Positions 22,301-29,620 of a stretch of 64,000 nt of DNA are shown here, one piece after another. The first letter of the stretch is position 1, and each line of letters opens with the position of its first letter. Position numbers and translations under genes: made by a program. The notes under the pieces were generated by a model. It ran no database searches, was not told the DNA's origin, and saw nothing but the letters and a program-made list of their open reading frames with translations. Source of the stretch: Branchiostoma lanceolatum (taxonomy: Eukaryota; Chordata; Leptocardii; Amphioxiformes; Branchiostomatidae); the NCBI RefSeq assembly GCF_035083965.1, contig NC_089723.1:36339193-36403192 (forward strand). Reading direction: 5' to 3'.

Positions 22301-25219
22301 CTTGTGATATATATGCGTTGTACTAAGGAACAACATTCTCGTTCAAACATTTTGTTCCCCATACAGATGCCCTGGCAACAGACGGCACCAACTATGGATG
22401 GATGGTTGCAACTGAAAATGGTTCATCTGCATGTTGGCAATTCAATGTCACCGACATAATGTCGTCACACGATTCAGGCTGTGCCACTAAATACTCCATG
22501 GAACTTCCAACTCTCCTAGGCTTGGCGACAACAATACTCTCCGACCTTCAGGATAAGGAATGGATCGACAAATACACAAACTATCTGGTTCTGGACCTGT
22601 ATCTATATCACCCGGCACAGAAACTGTTCAGCAGTCTACGATTAACCGTACAGCAGAAGGATATCGGCCATCTGTCTACGTCTGCAAGCGTTGCGACACA
22701 CAGGTTGTTCCAGTACGAAAATGCCTCTGATATCGTCACGTTGGTTTCCTATATCCTCTTCATGTCTTTGTTTGTGGTTCATCTCATCAAAGAAGTGCTT
22801 GCCATAAAGAAGGAGAGAAGAAAGTTCTTCAGTTCTATGTGGAACGTTTTAGCTCTTGCGAGCATAATTGGATCGGCAGCAGCCATCTGCATCTTCGGTA
22901 TAAGGTACTCCTCTGCATCTGCAGCACTGGGCAGATTGACCGAGGCAACAGGTGAATTGTTGGAGATTTAGGTTTAGTAATAGGCGTATAAGCTCTGTTT
23001 TCTAACTGCATGGTAAGGTAAACACAATATTGAGAACACTGTGCATCTTGCAAATAGACGATGACAGATCAACGACATTTTCTACACATGACAGGTGCAT
23101 CCACCACAGCATTTCACCTTAGAGGGGCAAAATGTACCACCAAAGATGGCATACCCCAACCTGAGCCTCACTTTGGTGCATGACCCCGAGCTGATCCCGG
23201 GAAATTCAAAATGGCCGCCGTAATTGGCAAGAGATCTATGGCATATTGTCTACAACGTCTATCGTAACCTGGATGCTTGGATGGATGTTTTGCGTTATCA
23301 AACTACGTTTAACCATACTTCATCTTTGTCATTTGTAGGAGAACTTGGAATAGACAAATTTGTCGACTTGGGTTCGACTTTCTGGTGGGATGAAGCCTTT
23401 AGGACCGTGCTGGCCATTGTAGTGTTCATCTCAACACTGACGTTACTGCGAGTCGTCCGCTTCAGCAAGACCGTCTCCAGCTTCCTCGCCCTGCCAGGTG
23501 CCATGAAGAACGACTTGATCGGCTTCTCAATCATCAGCGCCATAGCCTTCATGGCGTTCAGCTGTTCAGGTAACTGTCTTTGTGTGATTAACAAAGTCTA
23601 AAAGAACGCATTCCCTTGAGTGTTTATGACAGTATGATGAGTATATGGTATTTTCATTATCTATCCTAGATCTCTTTAGACGGTAACTGACGCTACTTTA
23701 ACTTTTCGAGGTAGATTTTAAAAGGTATCGACTAGACTTTGGGATATGTAATAGCTGTATTTCACGTTATGCTTTTGCTATTGTCAAAGTATTCTGATAA
23801 GAAGAAATTTTTGTTCACAGGGACGCTGGTGTTTGGGACGCACATGAAGGCATACACCAATGTGTTGAGCACCAATTTCGCCTTATTTGATATGTTGTTG
23901 GGCAGGTATGTACCACCATTGCTTTTTAGAAAATGACAAACAATTATGACAGTCACTTGTCTTATTGTCATAGTTGTGATTCATCCAAGATTGAACATTT
24001 ATAAAAATAAAAAAAACTGTAGTGCTGCCAACATCGTTTTGAGTCGATGGTGATGTCTTTCAGGTTCTTCGTCAACGAAATCTTAGAATCGAACCGATAT
24101 GTGGGCCCTGTCTTCTTCGTCTTCTTCATGATATTCATCTTCATACTACTGGTCAACTTCCTGGTGACCATCATCTGTGACGCCATTGCCTCCGGAGCCT
24201 ACATTGCCGATGAACATGATCAAGAACTGGCTGACTACATCTGGAAAAGTTTCCAGGAAATGTTCGGGATCCACGTCCCTCCGCCGGAATATGTGACAAC
24301 AGGTAAATGATTTCAACATGACAGCTCATTTATGTTCTTGGTAGAAGATATTATGGTGAAACAATTTGACTTAAGATATAAGGGCATTCGGAATTGCCTA
24401 AATCATAGTAAATGTTTGACTGTGTAACTCCAACCTTCGTCAAGGAATGAGTGAATCCACTTCTCTCTTTTGCCACGTCACTTTATTCACACATGACTCG
24501 ATCTGTGGATTTGGGAGTTTTGAGCCACAGTTTGGGTCACCTGATCTTATTGGAAGCGAAAGATTAATTGAAACGACACTTAAGAATTATCTCCCATATG
24601 AAATACCAACATAGCGAAGAAAAAAACACTTTTATAAACATTCTTTAGATTCATTGTATTTGTCATTTCATTATTTACAGATGAAGTGAAAGAAACAGAG
24701 CTGCTTTCGACCTTGGAAATCATTGAAGAATCTTTGAATGAAACCTTAGACGTTACCAGCTCTCTCTTTGCGTACAACACAATGGATGTGCCTTCCTCAA
24801 CCATACACGGTCATGATATCACCCAACAACAGTACTCTACGGAACCTTCCCAAGGAACATATGAGTTAGAAGCTATGTCGCCGTCAACTCCATCTGATAT
24901 CAAAGGGCAAGCTGAAAATCTTCTCAAAGCTCACGAGGAAGACACGGCCAGATATGAAGAAGCACAGACCGAAAGCAGACGACGTGCAGAGGCCATGCTG
25001 AAGAGAAAACTGGCTGAGAGAAGGATGAAAACACAGTCCGGACCAGACGAGGAGAAGCAGATCGTGCTACAGCGTGCTCAACAGATGATGGAACAACACG
25101 CCGACGACCAGGAACGACTGGAGAACCAACAGAGGATGAACCGACGCCTGTTCCAGAGCAAGCTTCGTACGATGTTGGCACTTCGTCGTCTGCAAAAGAT
25201 AGATAATCTAAAGCAGTAA
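1219..25219 (+). CDS. Polycystin-1-like receptor-channel with CCP, EGF and C-type lectin ectodomain (5' partial)
   Basis: Joined exons: 1219-1392, 1825-1947, 2623-2793, 3056-3433, 4059-4235, 4990-5160, 5388-5510, 6449-6571, 6950-7072, 7900-8070, 8453-8575, 8912-9034, 9804-9926, 10314-10436, 11902-11957, 12115-12258, 12454-12544, 13154-13329, 13736-14033, 14400-14946, 15111-15229, 15434-15667, 15794-16009, 16265-16422, 16784-16962, 17574-17725, 18012-18138, 18578-18768, 19134-19248, 20911-21125, 21802-21976, 22367-22951, 23339-23569, 23821-23905, 24064-24302, 24681-25219. That is about 2,360 visible codons, ending in TAA. Phases join everywhere except 13329/13736. The order GPS-like box, helix, PLAT, membrane core, polycystin loop, pore and coiled coil is diagnostic of the polycystin-1 family. 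The ectodomain replaces the PKD repeats of vertebrate PKD1 with CCP, EGF and lectin modules. The family acts as a membrane sensor, often paired with a PKD2-type channel. The initiator and signal peptide lie outside the window. Vertebrate orthology (PKD1L2 or PKD1L3) is not settled. Confidence 0.9.
1825..1947 (+). CDS. Exon: EGF-like domain 1 (calcium-binding type)
   Basis: A 123-bp phase 1-1 exon encoding [12 protein letters not shown]...[18 protein letters not shown], with six cysteines and the D-x-D/N-E-C start of cbEGF modules. Exon and flanking intron are nearly identical to those at 5388 and 8912, so the copies are recent. Confidence 0.9.
2623..2793 (+). CDS. Exon: CCP domain 2
   Basis: Phase 1-1 exon with [37 protein letters not shown] and [10 protein letters not shown]. 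The donor GGAA|gtaaga follows at 2794. This is a standard four-cysteine sushi module of about 57 residues. Confidence 0.85.
3056..3433 (+). CDS. Exon: C-type lectin-like domain
   Basis: A single 378-bp phase 1-1 exon (acceptor tgacag, donor CAAG|gtgcgc). It begins [20 protein letters not shown] and contains [34 protein letters not shown] and FYCQ, the core CTLD layout with paired cysteines. The sugar-binding EPN/QPD tripeptide is replaced by SPN, and the WND calcium motif is replaced by WWEKG. Calcium-dependent sugar binding is therefore doubtful. Lectin domains are also found in vertebrate PKD1, PKD1L2 and PKD1L3. Confidence 0.9.
3934..4016 (+). pseudogene. Relic of a CCP exon (half domain)
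   Basis: After a pyrimidine-rich tract and a tgcag acceptor, the sequence reads [20 protein letters not shown] then SCNT. This is the first half of a CCP domain, continuing in frame to CTKS and then a stop. The second half with GTW and the last Cys is missing, and no donor of the usual kind follows. It sits 43 bp upstream of the CCP 3 acceptor, so I read it as a decaying duplicated module. A rare alternative exon is possible. Confidence 0.6.
4059..4235 (+). CDS. Exon: CCP domain 3
   Basis: Phase 1-1 exon reading [44 protein letters not shown]. The donor C|gtatgt follows. Confidence 0.85.
4283..4430 (+). repeat. SINE fragment (body only)
   Basis: The stretch 'cccttgggaaagacactt', 'cgactttcctcact' and a 'gacttcggttggggaag' segment match the body of the tRNA-derived SINE seen complete at 9052. 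The tRNA-like head is not recognisable. Confidence 0.6.
4555..4785 (+). repeat. Dispersed GC-rich repeat, copy 1
   Basis: The segment shares long stretches with 21259-21497, including 'gtgtccaacggggccacg'-type and 'aagggtcacgc' blocks in the same order. It lies in an intron of the polycystin-like gene. The repeat family is not known to me. Confidence 0.65.
4990..5160 (+). CDS. Exon: CCP domain 4
   Basis: Phase 1-1 exon: [48 protein letters not shown]. It is nearly identical to CCP 5 at 7900, including intron sequence past the donor, because of the large tandem duplication. Confidence 0.9.
5388..5510 (+). CDS. Exon: EGF-like domain 2
   Basis: A 123-bp phase 1-1 exon encoding [12 protein letters not shown] with [20 protein letters not shown]. 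It differs from EGF 1 by very few bases. Confidence 0.9.
5525..5851 (+). mobile_element. tRNA-derived SINE copy
   Basis: A B-box-like 'gggtttggatcc' lies at 5551. It is followed by the shared body ('cttatcgaaaagagtatg', 'cattcccggctgg') and a caaacaaacaaaca tail ending near 5851. The copy is truncated internally relative to 9052. Confidence 0.7.
6449..6571 (+). CDS. Exon: EGF-like domain 3
   Basis: A 123-bp phase 1-1 exon encoding [32 protein letters not shown] and a final Cys. The D-x-N-E-C start suggests calcium binding. Its duplicate is at 9804. Confidence 0.9.
6950..7072 (+). CDS. Exon: EGF-like domain 4
   Basis: A 123-bp phase 1-1 exon encoding [33 protein letters not shown] and a final Cys. 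Its duplicate is at 10314. Confidence 0.9.
7900..8070 (+). CDS. Exon: CCP domain 5
   Basis: Phase 1-1 exon: [48 protein letters not shown]. It is the duplicate of CCP 4 and opens unit 2 of the tandem duplication. Confidence 0.9.
8453..8575 (+). CDS. Exon: EGF-like domain 5 (no partner in unit 1)
   Basis: A 123-bp phase 1-1 exon encoding [33 protein letters not shown] and a final Cys. It is the most divergent EGF of the gene and is absent from the first duplication unit, so it was either lost there or gained here. Confidence 0.9.
8912..9034 (+). CDS. Exon: EGF-like domain 6
   Basis: A 123-bp phase 1-1 exon, the third near-identical copy of the [12 protein letters not shown] module (with [20 protein letters not shown]). 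Confidence 0.9.
9052..9458 (+). mobile_element. tRNA-derived SINE, most complete copy
   Basis: The head has an A-box-like 'tggcgaagtagcag' near 9062 and a B box 'gggtttgaatcc' at 9105-9116, close to the GGTTCRANTCC consensus. A body of about 300 bp ends in a (caaa)n tail at 9440-9458. Parts of the body recur at 4283, 5525, 44503, 48660, 58410 and 62985. RNA polymerase III promoters of this kind drive SINE transcription. Confidence 0.75.
9804..9926 (+). CDS. Exon: EGF-like domain 7
   Basis: A 123-bp phase 1-1 exon encoding [33 protein letters not shown] and a final Cys. It is the duplicate of EGF 3. Confidence 0.9.
10314..10436 (+). CDS. Exon: EGF-like domain 8
   Basis: A 123-bp phase 1-1 exon encoding [33 protein letters not shown] and a final Cys. 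It is the duplicate of EGF 4 and the last module before the linker exons. Confidence 0.9.
11115..11350. repeat. Tandem repeat, about 78 bp, three units
   Basis: The motif 'aataggataaaaatgtac' or close variants starts at 11117, 11194 and 11274. Each is followed by a similar 'caataaagaaatagac' segment. The repeat is AT-rich and lies in the intron between EGF 8 and the linker exons. Confidence 0.7.
11476..11727 (-). mobile_element. Possible retroelement protein fragment
   Basis: The minus-strand frame contains [19 protein letters not shown], which has the look of the end of a reverse-transcriptase protein (R...WN.L). No other domain is seen, and it is inside an intron on the opposite strand. 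The call is weak. Confidence 0.25.
11902..13329 (+). CDS. Linker exons between EGF modules and GAIN-like region
   Basis: Four exons (11902-11957, 12115-12258, 12454-12544, 13154-13329) join in phase. They encode low-cysteine, Ser/Gln/Leu-rich helical sequence, for example [34 protein letters not shown] and [12 protein letters not shown] do not recognise a domain. In the polycystin-1 family the segment before the GPS belongs to the GAIN region, and the last exon may be its start. Confidence 0.75.
13500..13572. repeat. (AATAC)n microsatellite
   Basis: An imperfect run of about twelve 'aatac' pentamers lies in the intron upstream of exon 13736. Confidence 0.9.
13736..15229 (+). CDS. GAIN-like region with furin-type site and first half of GPS
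   Basis: Exons 13736-14033, 14400-14946 and 15111-15229. The first shows [18 protein letters not shown] and [14 protein letters not shown]. The second has several N-x-S/T sites and a basic run RRRKR followed by D at codons 14595-14612, a strong furin-type site. The third ends with the first half of the GPS cysteine box, [19 protein letters not shown]. The preceding exon ends in phase 0 while 13736 needs phase 2, so a small exon or a different splice site is missing there. Confidence 0.8.
15434..15667 (+). CDS. Exon: second half of GPS and first membrane helix
   Basis: It completes the GPS-like box with TIRCNCNVP, so the C-x-W...C...C-x-C cysteines are present. The HL-S/T tripeptide normally needed for self-cleavage right after C-x-C is absent ([10 protein letters not shown] instead). 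After about 25 residues comes the hydrophobic segment [17 protein letters not shown], then FRRRR as a cytoplasmic anchor. Confidence 0.85.
15794..16962 (+). CDS. PLAT domain and following cytoplasmic segment
   Basis: Exons 15794-16009, 16265-16422 and 16784-16962. The PLAT (LH2) signature is clear: [67 protein letters not shown]. The third exon gives [14 protein letters not shown] and [12 protein letters not shown], the conserved polycystin-1 linker into the next helix. PLAT binds lipids or proteins at the membrane face. Confidence 0.93.
17048..17120. repeat. Perfect inverted repeat, 32-bp arms
   Basis: Arms at 17048-17079 and 17089-17120 are exact reverse complements (core 'ctgcctgtttagtttgcaa') with a 9-base spacer. 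It lies in an intron and could be a small foldback MITE. No clear target duplication was seen. Confidence 0.9.
17574..21125 (+). CDS. Polycystin membrane helices 2 to about 6
   Basis: Exons 17574-17725, 18012-18138, 18578-18768, 19134-19248 and 20911-21125. They encode [20 protein letters not shown], helix [20 protein letters not shown], helix [54 protein letters not shown], and helix [20 protein letters not shown]. The FTR.QRLSCC and NAM.YK patterns and the helix order match polycystin-1 proteins. The last intron carries a roughly 1.5-kb foldback transposon ending about 80 bp before exon 20911. Confidence 0.9.
19332..20830. mobile_element. Non-autonomous DNA transposon (long terminal inverted repeats)
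   Basis: The left end 'ggcacgctggcggcgtcgc' (near 19350-19368) has its reverse complement near 20789-20807. A second, longer inverted pair (about 19508-19682 and 20634-20800) consists of repeated 'aacggtcgttgcc' motifs. No transposase reading frame is present inside. It sits in the intron between exons 19134-19248 and 20911-21125. Superfamily is not assignable by eye. Confidence 0.8.
19938..20055. repeat. Foldback inside the 19.3-20.8 kb element
   Basis: 'tataacagcag', 'cctccttggggtttctagt' and a 'cgggcttcgcccag' turn are mirrored by 'actagaaccccctggtggg' and 'gctgttata'. The exact 18-bp palindrome 'aaggaggttaacctcctt' follows at 20093-20110. Confidence 0.65.
21259..21497 (+). repeat. Dispersed GC-rich repeat, copy 2
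   Basis: Copy of the repeat at 4555-4785, in the same orientation as the gene. Confidence 0.65.
21541..21748. mobile_element. Foldback element, 43-bp terminal inverted repeats
   Basis: 'taatgctagggtcacattt' at 21541 and its mirror 'aaatgtgaccctagcatta' ending at 21748 bound a unit of about 208 bp. The inner GC-rich segment 'cccggccgggc' is also mirrored. It has no coding capacity and is MITE-like. Confidence 0.75.
21802..22951 (+). CDS. Polycystin extracellular loop (TOP domain) and following helices
   Basis: Exons 21802-21976 and 22367-22951. The first has the conserved [20 protein letters not shown] and a [11 protein letters not shown] segment matching the family's LGPPRLRQVR. The second contains [29 protein letters not shown] (the family's E.TLYN.N.NLF region), and the helices [19 protein letters not shown] and [20 protein letters not shown]. 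Confidence 0.92.
23339..24302 (+). CDS. Channel core: helix S5, pore and S6
   Basis: Exons 23339-23569, 23821-23905 and 24064-24302. They give [39 protein letters not shown], the pore segment [28 protein letters not shown] and the last helix [20 protein letters not shown]. In PKD2 channels the filter is Leu-Gly-Asp. Here the third residue is Arg, encoded across the 23905/24064 intron. Polycystin-1-type subunits vary here, so altered or missing permeation is an inference. Confidence 0.92.
24681..25219 (+). CDS. Last exon: cytoplasmic tail with coiled coil
   Basis: It encodes about 179 residues, ending [12 protein letters not shown] before TAA (25217-25219). Acidic and Ser/Thr-rich sequence comes first. 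A highly charged helix follows ([56 protein letters not shown]), strongly predicted by eye as coiled coil. Polycystin tails assemble with PKD2-type partners through coiled coils. Confidence 0.9.
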
Positions 25220-26010
25220 GCTTTGTTGACCACCCCAAATGGAAATGCACAATCACCCCGACCAATCGATCGCATTGAAACTCAGATTCGTATCAGCCAT
25301 GACCCGACAAATCGCTTTCTGACTTGCGTTAACGACTACATCTGACAAACTCGCCAGTGAGATGGTGGAAGGTGTCAGCTCTTTAAAGATGTTTTCAGAT
25401 TGACAATTTTGACACTTTGGAAGTGATTGAATGCATCCACGATTTAACGTTTAGAAAAAATAGTTTCTACTACTTTTCTCTAAACGTAAATCGCGTTAAA
25501 TCTTTAATCAAAGAACATAACTACGTTTCCTACCGCCAAACTCCCTTGGCCTTGCTATCAAAACTCCCGGCCTGCCTGAATGATCTGTTGCATATTAGTT
25601 ACGCTGTTCCAAGGTGTCACTTTGGTCATGTTTGGTGTTGCATGAGGCCATGAGGTTAGGAAATCAGTCACAAAATAAGCACATACTTGGTGTAAATTTA
25701 TATCGGTACAGTATCGGTACTTCATGATCCGGTATTTTGGACCTGTACCTAATCAATTTTTACGGTACAGTACCGGTACTGTGTACCGGTACGCAGCACT
25801 AAGTTATACCATTAGCAGTCTGTGCCCCGTATGTATCGAATCATTAAATTTGACGGCATATCAGCAAATCGTGAGCTATCATGTGTACAATTGATTTATC
25901 TTTCCTTTTGCATGGTGTACTAAGGTTATATGTCAAAACGTGTTAATATATAGGCATTGTAAAAAAACGTGTATGCTCGTCTCTAATGAATAAGTCCATT
26001 TCCTTCATTG
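25220..26010. other. 3' flank between convergent genes
   Basis: Probable 3' untranslated region of the polycystin-like gene followed by spacer. It contains an imperfect foldback at 25439-25491 ('cgatttaacgtttag' mirrored by 'ctaaacgtaaatcg') and a cluster of 'ggtaccgg/cggtac' palindromes at 25690-25795. No clear plus-strand AATAAA was seen close to the stop. Confidence 0.5.
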
Positions 26011-26024
26011 TTATACAAAAAGAC

Positions 26025-26030
26025 TTTATT
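26025..26030 (-). terminator. Candidate poly(A) signal, minus strand
   Basis: 'tttatt' on plus equals AATAAA on minus. It would end a roughly 2-kb 3' untranslated region of the TAZ2 gene. Other AATAAA motifs exist in this AT-rich stretch, so the choice is tentative. Confidence 0.35.
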
Positions 26031-26064
26031 GTTACTGAACTATAACAAACTAAAATAATATAAA

Positions 26065-26575
26065 CAGGTGATGTAAATGAACATGACCTTGCCCCTATCA
26101 GCTCTACAGCTAACGTAATAGAACTCAATTAGCAGGTCTAACCTCTAAACATAGACTGTAAAAGATTTTGAAAATAATCAAACTAAACTAGTAGGTATAT
26201 AGTAGCAATTAAGGTAATTGAAAAGGTTATGATAAAAAAAACATTTTTTAAATTTTCTTAATGCTGGACAAAACAAGCACATATAAGAAATCTACAAATA
26301 ATCTATGTGTATAAAAACCAGAACAAGTTTGCAAGCTTTCACCTACTACACATGCAGCTATAACGATAAAAGGCTATAGATACTGGTAGCTCTAGATCTA
26401 AAAGGTACAATTAGACCTGAACTGTAACAGAATAAATGACACCAACAAATGTATCAGAGGTTCCTAAATGAAAATAACCTTGTGTCTATCATCTCTACAG
26501 CTACCATAATAGAACTCAGTTAGTAGGTCTAACCTCTACAAATATACTGTAACAATTGAAAATTATCACAACAAA
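26065..26575. repeat. Imperfect direct duplication, about 120 bp
   Basis: 26065-26185 and 26445-26575 share 'atctctacagctacc'-type, 'aatagaactca' and 'taggtctaacctcta' blocks in the same order, about 380 bp apart. Confidence 0.6.
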
Positions 26576-27550
26576 GCTACAAGAAAAATAAGTGATGCTC
26601 TAAAAATATAAGGAGTAAACAAGGGGTCCCAAAGATAGCAAGTCTTGTCAACATAGTTTTGTAATGTGGCTAATAAAATAGAAAAATAGATAATAAGAAA
26701 ATGAACTAAAGAAGGTTCGTCGTAATATCAATATAATGTACTTAAAAACTAATCAATTGTTTTTGGACTTTGCCTTTTTTAGAACTTCCATCACTTTGGT
26801 CTAAATTACTTCTTCTTCTTCGAAAACAATTTCTCAAACTGATCTTCTCATATTCTCTTCAGGGTACTCAACTCACAGAACTACCTGCTGCACTCCTTAC
26901 ATTTGTTGGGTTTATCCCCTGCACGAATTGGCATTACTGTGCATTTTGGAAATAGATAATGTAGAATACTAGAATCAACAGCTTACTTTATTTTTTTAAA
27001 AGTCCAAAAAGACAGGATCTGTTTTTAGAGCTTACATACTATCTTGTTTTTAGAGCTTACATAATATCTGTTTTTGGAAATATATACTATGTTTGTCAAA
27101 CAGCTCCCAGTTCCAATGTTCACTTTGTTACTAACATCTGCAATAAGATTTTTCAAAAAAAGTTTTCTTTTAAATTGCAAACCCCTGAAAATGTAGGTGG
27201 ATCATACAAAAAGACTTCTAGTCTGAGTCCATTGAGGAAACATTAAAAAATCTGATAATACATTGAAATCCTCTCCTTTAAACAACAAGTCTATAAGTAC
27301 TGTTTTCATTTCAGTGCTTTGACAAGAATTAAATTCTCCAAACTCGATATATCACAAGCATGATTGTCAAAATAACTATCTTATATATTACCTCCTGTAA
27401 CAATTATTATTAGGCATGTCTAAAAACCCCATTAATACTTGTTGTACATTATTTTATGTATATCTTGTTTGAAATTTTCAAGTTAGCTATAGAATTATAT
27501 ATTGAAGTTCCCAAGAGAGGCAGAAGCATTAGAATGTGTACTTATGTTTT

Positions 27551-27829
27551 GCTGACATCAAACTTTATAAATTTATTCTAATATGGTGCACCCGAAATTC
27601 TTTCTGCGAACTAATTTTGTGGTTCACAGGGTGCATCTATTTGCTGACATCAAACTTTATAAATTTATTCTAATATGGTGCACCCGAAATTCTTTCTGCG
27701 AACTAATTTTGTGGTTCACAGGGTGCATCTATTTGCTGACATCAAACTTTATAAATTCATTCTAATATGGCGTACCCGAAAATCTTTCTGTGCACTATTT
27801 TTTGTGGTTCACAGGGTGCATCTATTTCC
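27551..27829. repeat. Tandem repeat, 92 bp, three units
   Basis: Units start at 27551, 27643 and 27735 with 'gctgacatcaaactttataa' and end with 'gtggttcacagggtgcatct'. The first two are almost identical; the third has several changes. Confidence 0.9.
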
Positions 27830-27888
27830 AAAAATGAATTTCGAGCCCTGACATTATTTCTAAAGGCAAGTGATTGTGAACATGTACA

Positions 27889-29620
27889 TTATTCTAAAGG
27901 CAAGTGAAACAGAAATACAATAAGTGATAATTTGTCATGACTTAGAAGATAATTTCTAAGATAGTAGAATGTACATGTAGAATGTACGGCTAACATGTGA
28001 AGCCACTGCGGCAGGAACTGATACTGCAGTTTTCTGTCCATTTTCTTCAACATGATGATGTGGTTGGAGTACCGGTAGTTCCTGAGGAAACACGCTATCT
28101 TCTGGTACATGACACAGCGGTGCCCTTTGACCTCACCCGAGCCCCCTGAGACCTGTAGGAGATTCGAAATATTGTCATACTGTAAGTGCAGAAATGTAAC
28201 ACCACAGAACTAACCAGTACTTATATACAATAACTAGAAAAACCTGTTTTTACATGGCAAATCACACAGTCATGCATAAGCGACATTGTAATGTAAAATA
28301 AATTCCTATGGTAAGACCATAGGAACCTTCCTAACTTATTTTACATTACAATGTCGCTTATGCATGACTGTGTGATTTGCCATGTAAAAACAGGTTTTTC
28401 TAGTTATTGTATATAAGTACTGGTTAGTTCTGCTAGTTCACTTAAGTGACGCTGAAGAATAGTGATGGATGTCACTCGAAACGTCCGGAAATAAATCTCC
28501 GAATTTTCATCCAGTTGTATAGAGTTTGATTTGTCTTTATATACAAGGTGCACATGGACCCAGTATTTCGAGCCCTGAGGTAATGACAGAGTGGCTCACC
28601 TTGGCGTGGAGAAATTTGCGCTTCCAGTTCCTGTACCCTCTGCAGTGCCTGCTGCAGCAGCTTGATCCTGATGAGGTGGCAGAATGGCACAGAACACTCC
28701 TGCTCGTGGCAATCTCTGGCATGGTAACAGCAAAGAGCGATGAACTGCTTACAACCAGGGCAGCCACCATTGGTCTTCTTCTGGCACATCTTAGTGTGAT
28801 GCACTAAACGTTTCATCTTTTGACATCCGCACAGGCTGCAGTTTGCGTCTCGGCACTGACATGCATGGACCAGTTCCTGGATGCACCGCTGGACTTCCTG
28901 ACGCTGGGCCTGACTCAAACCTGGCTGCAGTGTGCATACAATTAAATTAGCGATGTAATCATAGATTCTGATACTGACTAATGAATAAAAAAATTTGAAA
29001 AAAAAATTAAAACAACAATAATCATATATATGTACAAGTCACCATTAAAAAAACTTTTTGATAGAAGTAATTTTTAATGTTATCAAAAAAATCTAATACA
29101 GATGGAAGTATTCGTGTATGTGTAACGTTAGTATTAATTTGTGTACCATGGCCAGTTATCATTAAAAAGAAGTAATTTGTAATGTTATCAAAAAGTCTCT
29201 TTGATAGATTTTATTTGTTTGCAATGTTATAATAAAGTCTGATACAGAGGTTCATTTTCATTTATATGTCCAGTCATCAATAAAAGACCCTTTGATAGAA
29301 TTACTTTACATTGACATGACATCATGTGACTGCTTTCACCATAATGCACTATCAACTTGTAAATTGTAAACACCTCACGCTCTTTTTATTGCATCACATT
29401 TGATTTTGGTCATGACTGTCTAACATTTGTATATGTTTTCTTCCATGTATTCTGATTTTAATGTATTAATGTGAATGGACTCCAGGAAGAATGGTGTAAG
29501 ATTGTAATAATTGAACACTAATGGAGATCCAAATAAAACAAACAAACAATAAACATTGTATGAAACAGTCATACCTGATTGTTCATGATCAGGGCATCCA
29601 TGGGGGTTCTGGCTAGGTCC
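27889..29620 (-). CDS. CBP/p300-type TAZ2 zinc-finger protein (5' part not seen)
   Basis: Recognisable pieces on the minus strand are a 46-bp exon 29620-29575 (phase 0 to 1), the TAZ2 exon from about 28920 to 28600, and a putative last exon from 28152 (phase 0) to the stop at 27889. The TAZ2 exon gives VQRCIQELVHACQCRDANC, KMKRLVHHTKMCQKKTNGGC, CKQFIALCCYHARDC and CSVPFCHLIRIKLLQQ, with the full set of His/Cys ligands for three zinc ions. In CBP/p300 this domain binds transcription factors. No acetyltransferase exon was found here. The last exon (VMYQKIACFLRNYRYSNHII) is unfamiliar, and its phase does not match the TAZ2 donor (phase 1), so an exon is missing or the tail is misjoined. It may be a duplicate fragment of a CBP gene or a separate TAZ2 gene. 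Confidence 0.6.
28205..28432. mobile_element. Long foldback (MITE-like), about 98-bp arms
   Basis: Arms 28205-28302 and 28336-28432 are almost perfect reverse complements, from 'cagaactaaccagtac' to its mirror 'gtactggttagttctg'. A 33-base centre itself has a 10-bp stem. It lies in the intron between the TAZ2 exon and the putative last exon. Confidence 0.92.
29440..29553 (+). mobile_element. Retroposon 3' end, copy A
   Basis: The segment 'gactccaggaagaat', 'cactaatggagatcc' and 'aataaaacaaacaaac' matches 62557-62722. The A/C-rich tail marks the 3' end. It is probably a LINE or SINE end. Confidence 0.65.

Larger units (their letters stand above)
26031..27960 (-). other. AT-rich probable 3' UTR or spacer of the TAZ2 gene
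   Basis: No coding exon is recognised on either strand. The region is AT-rich with the repeats listed separately. Its position downstream of the last minus-strand exon suggests untranslated sequence. Confidence 0.4.

Noticed and set aside
28526-28807. Plus-strand frame over the TAZ2 exon
   Set aside because: It is the complement of the zinc-finger exon; the minus frame matches the known domain.
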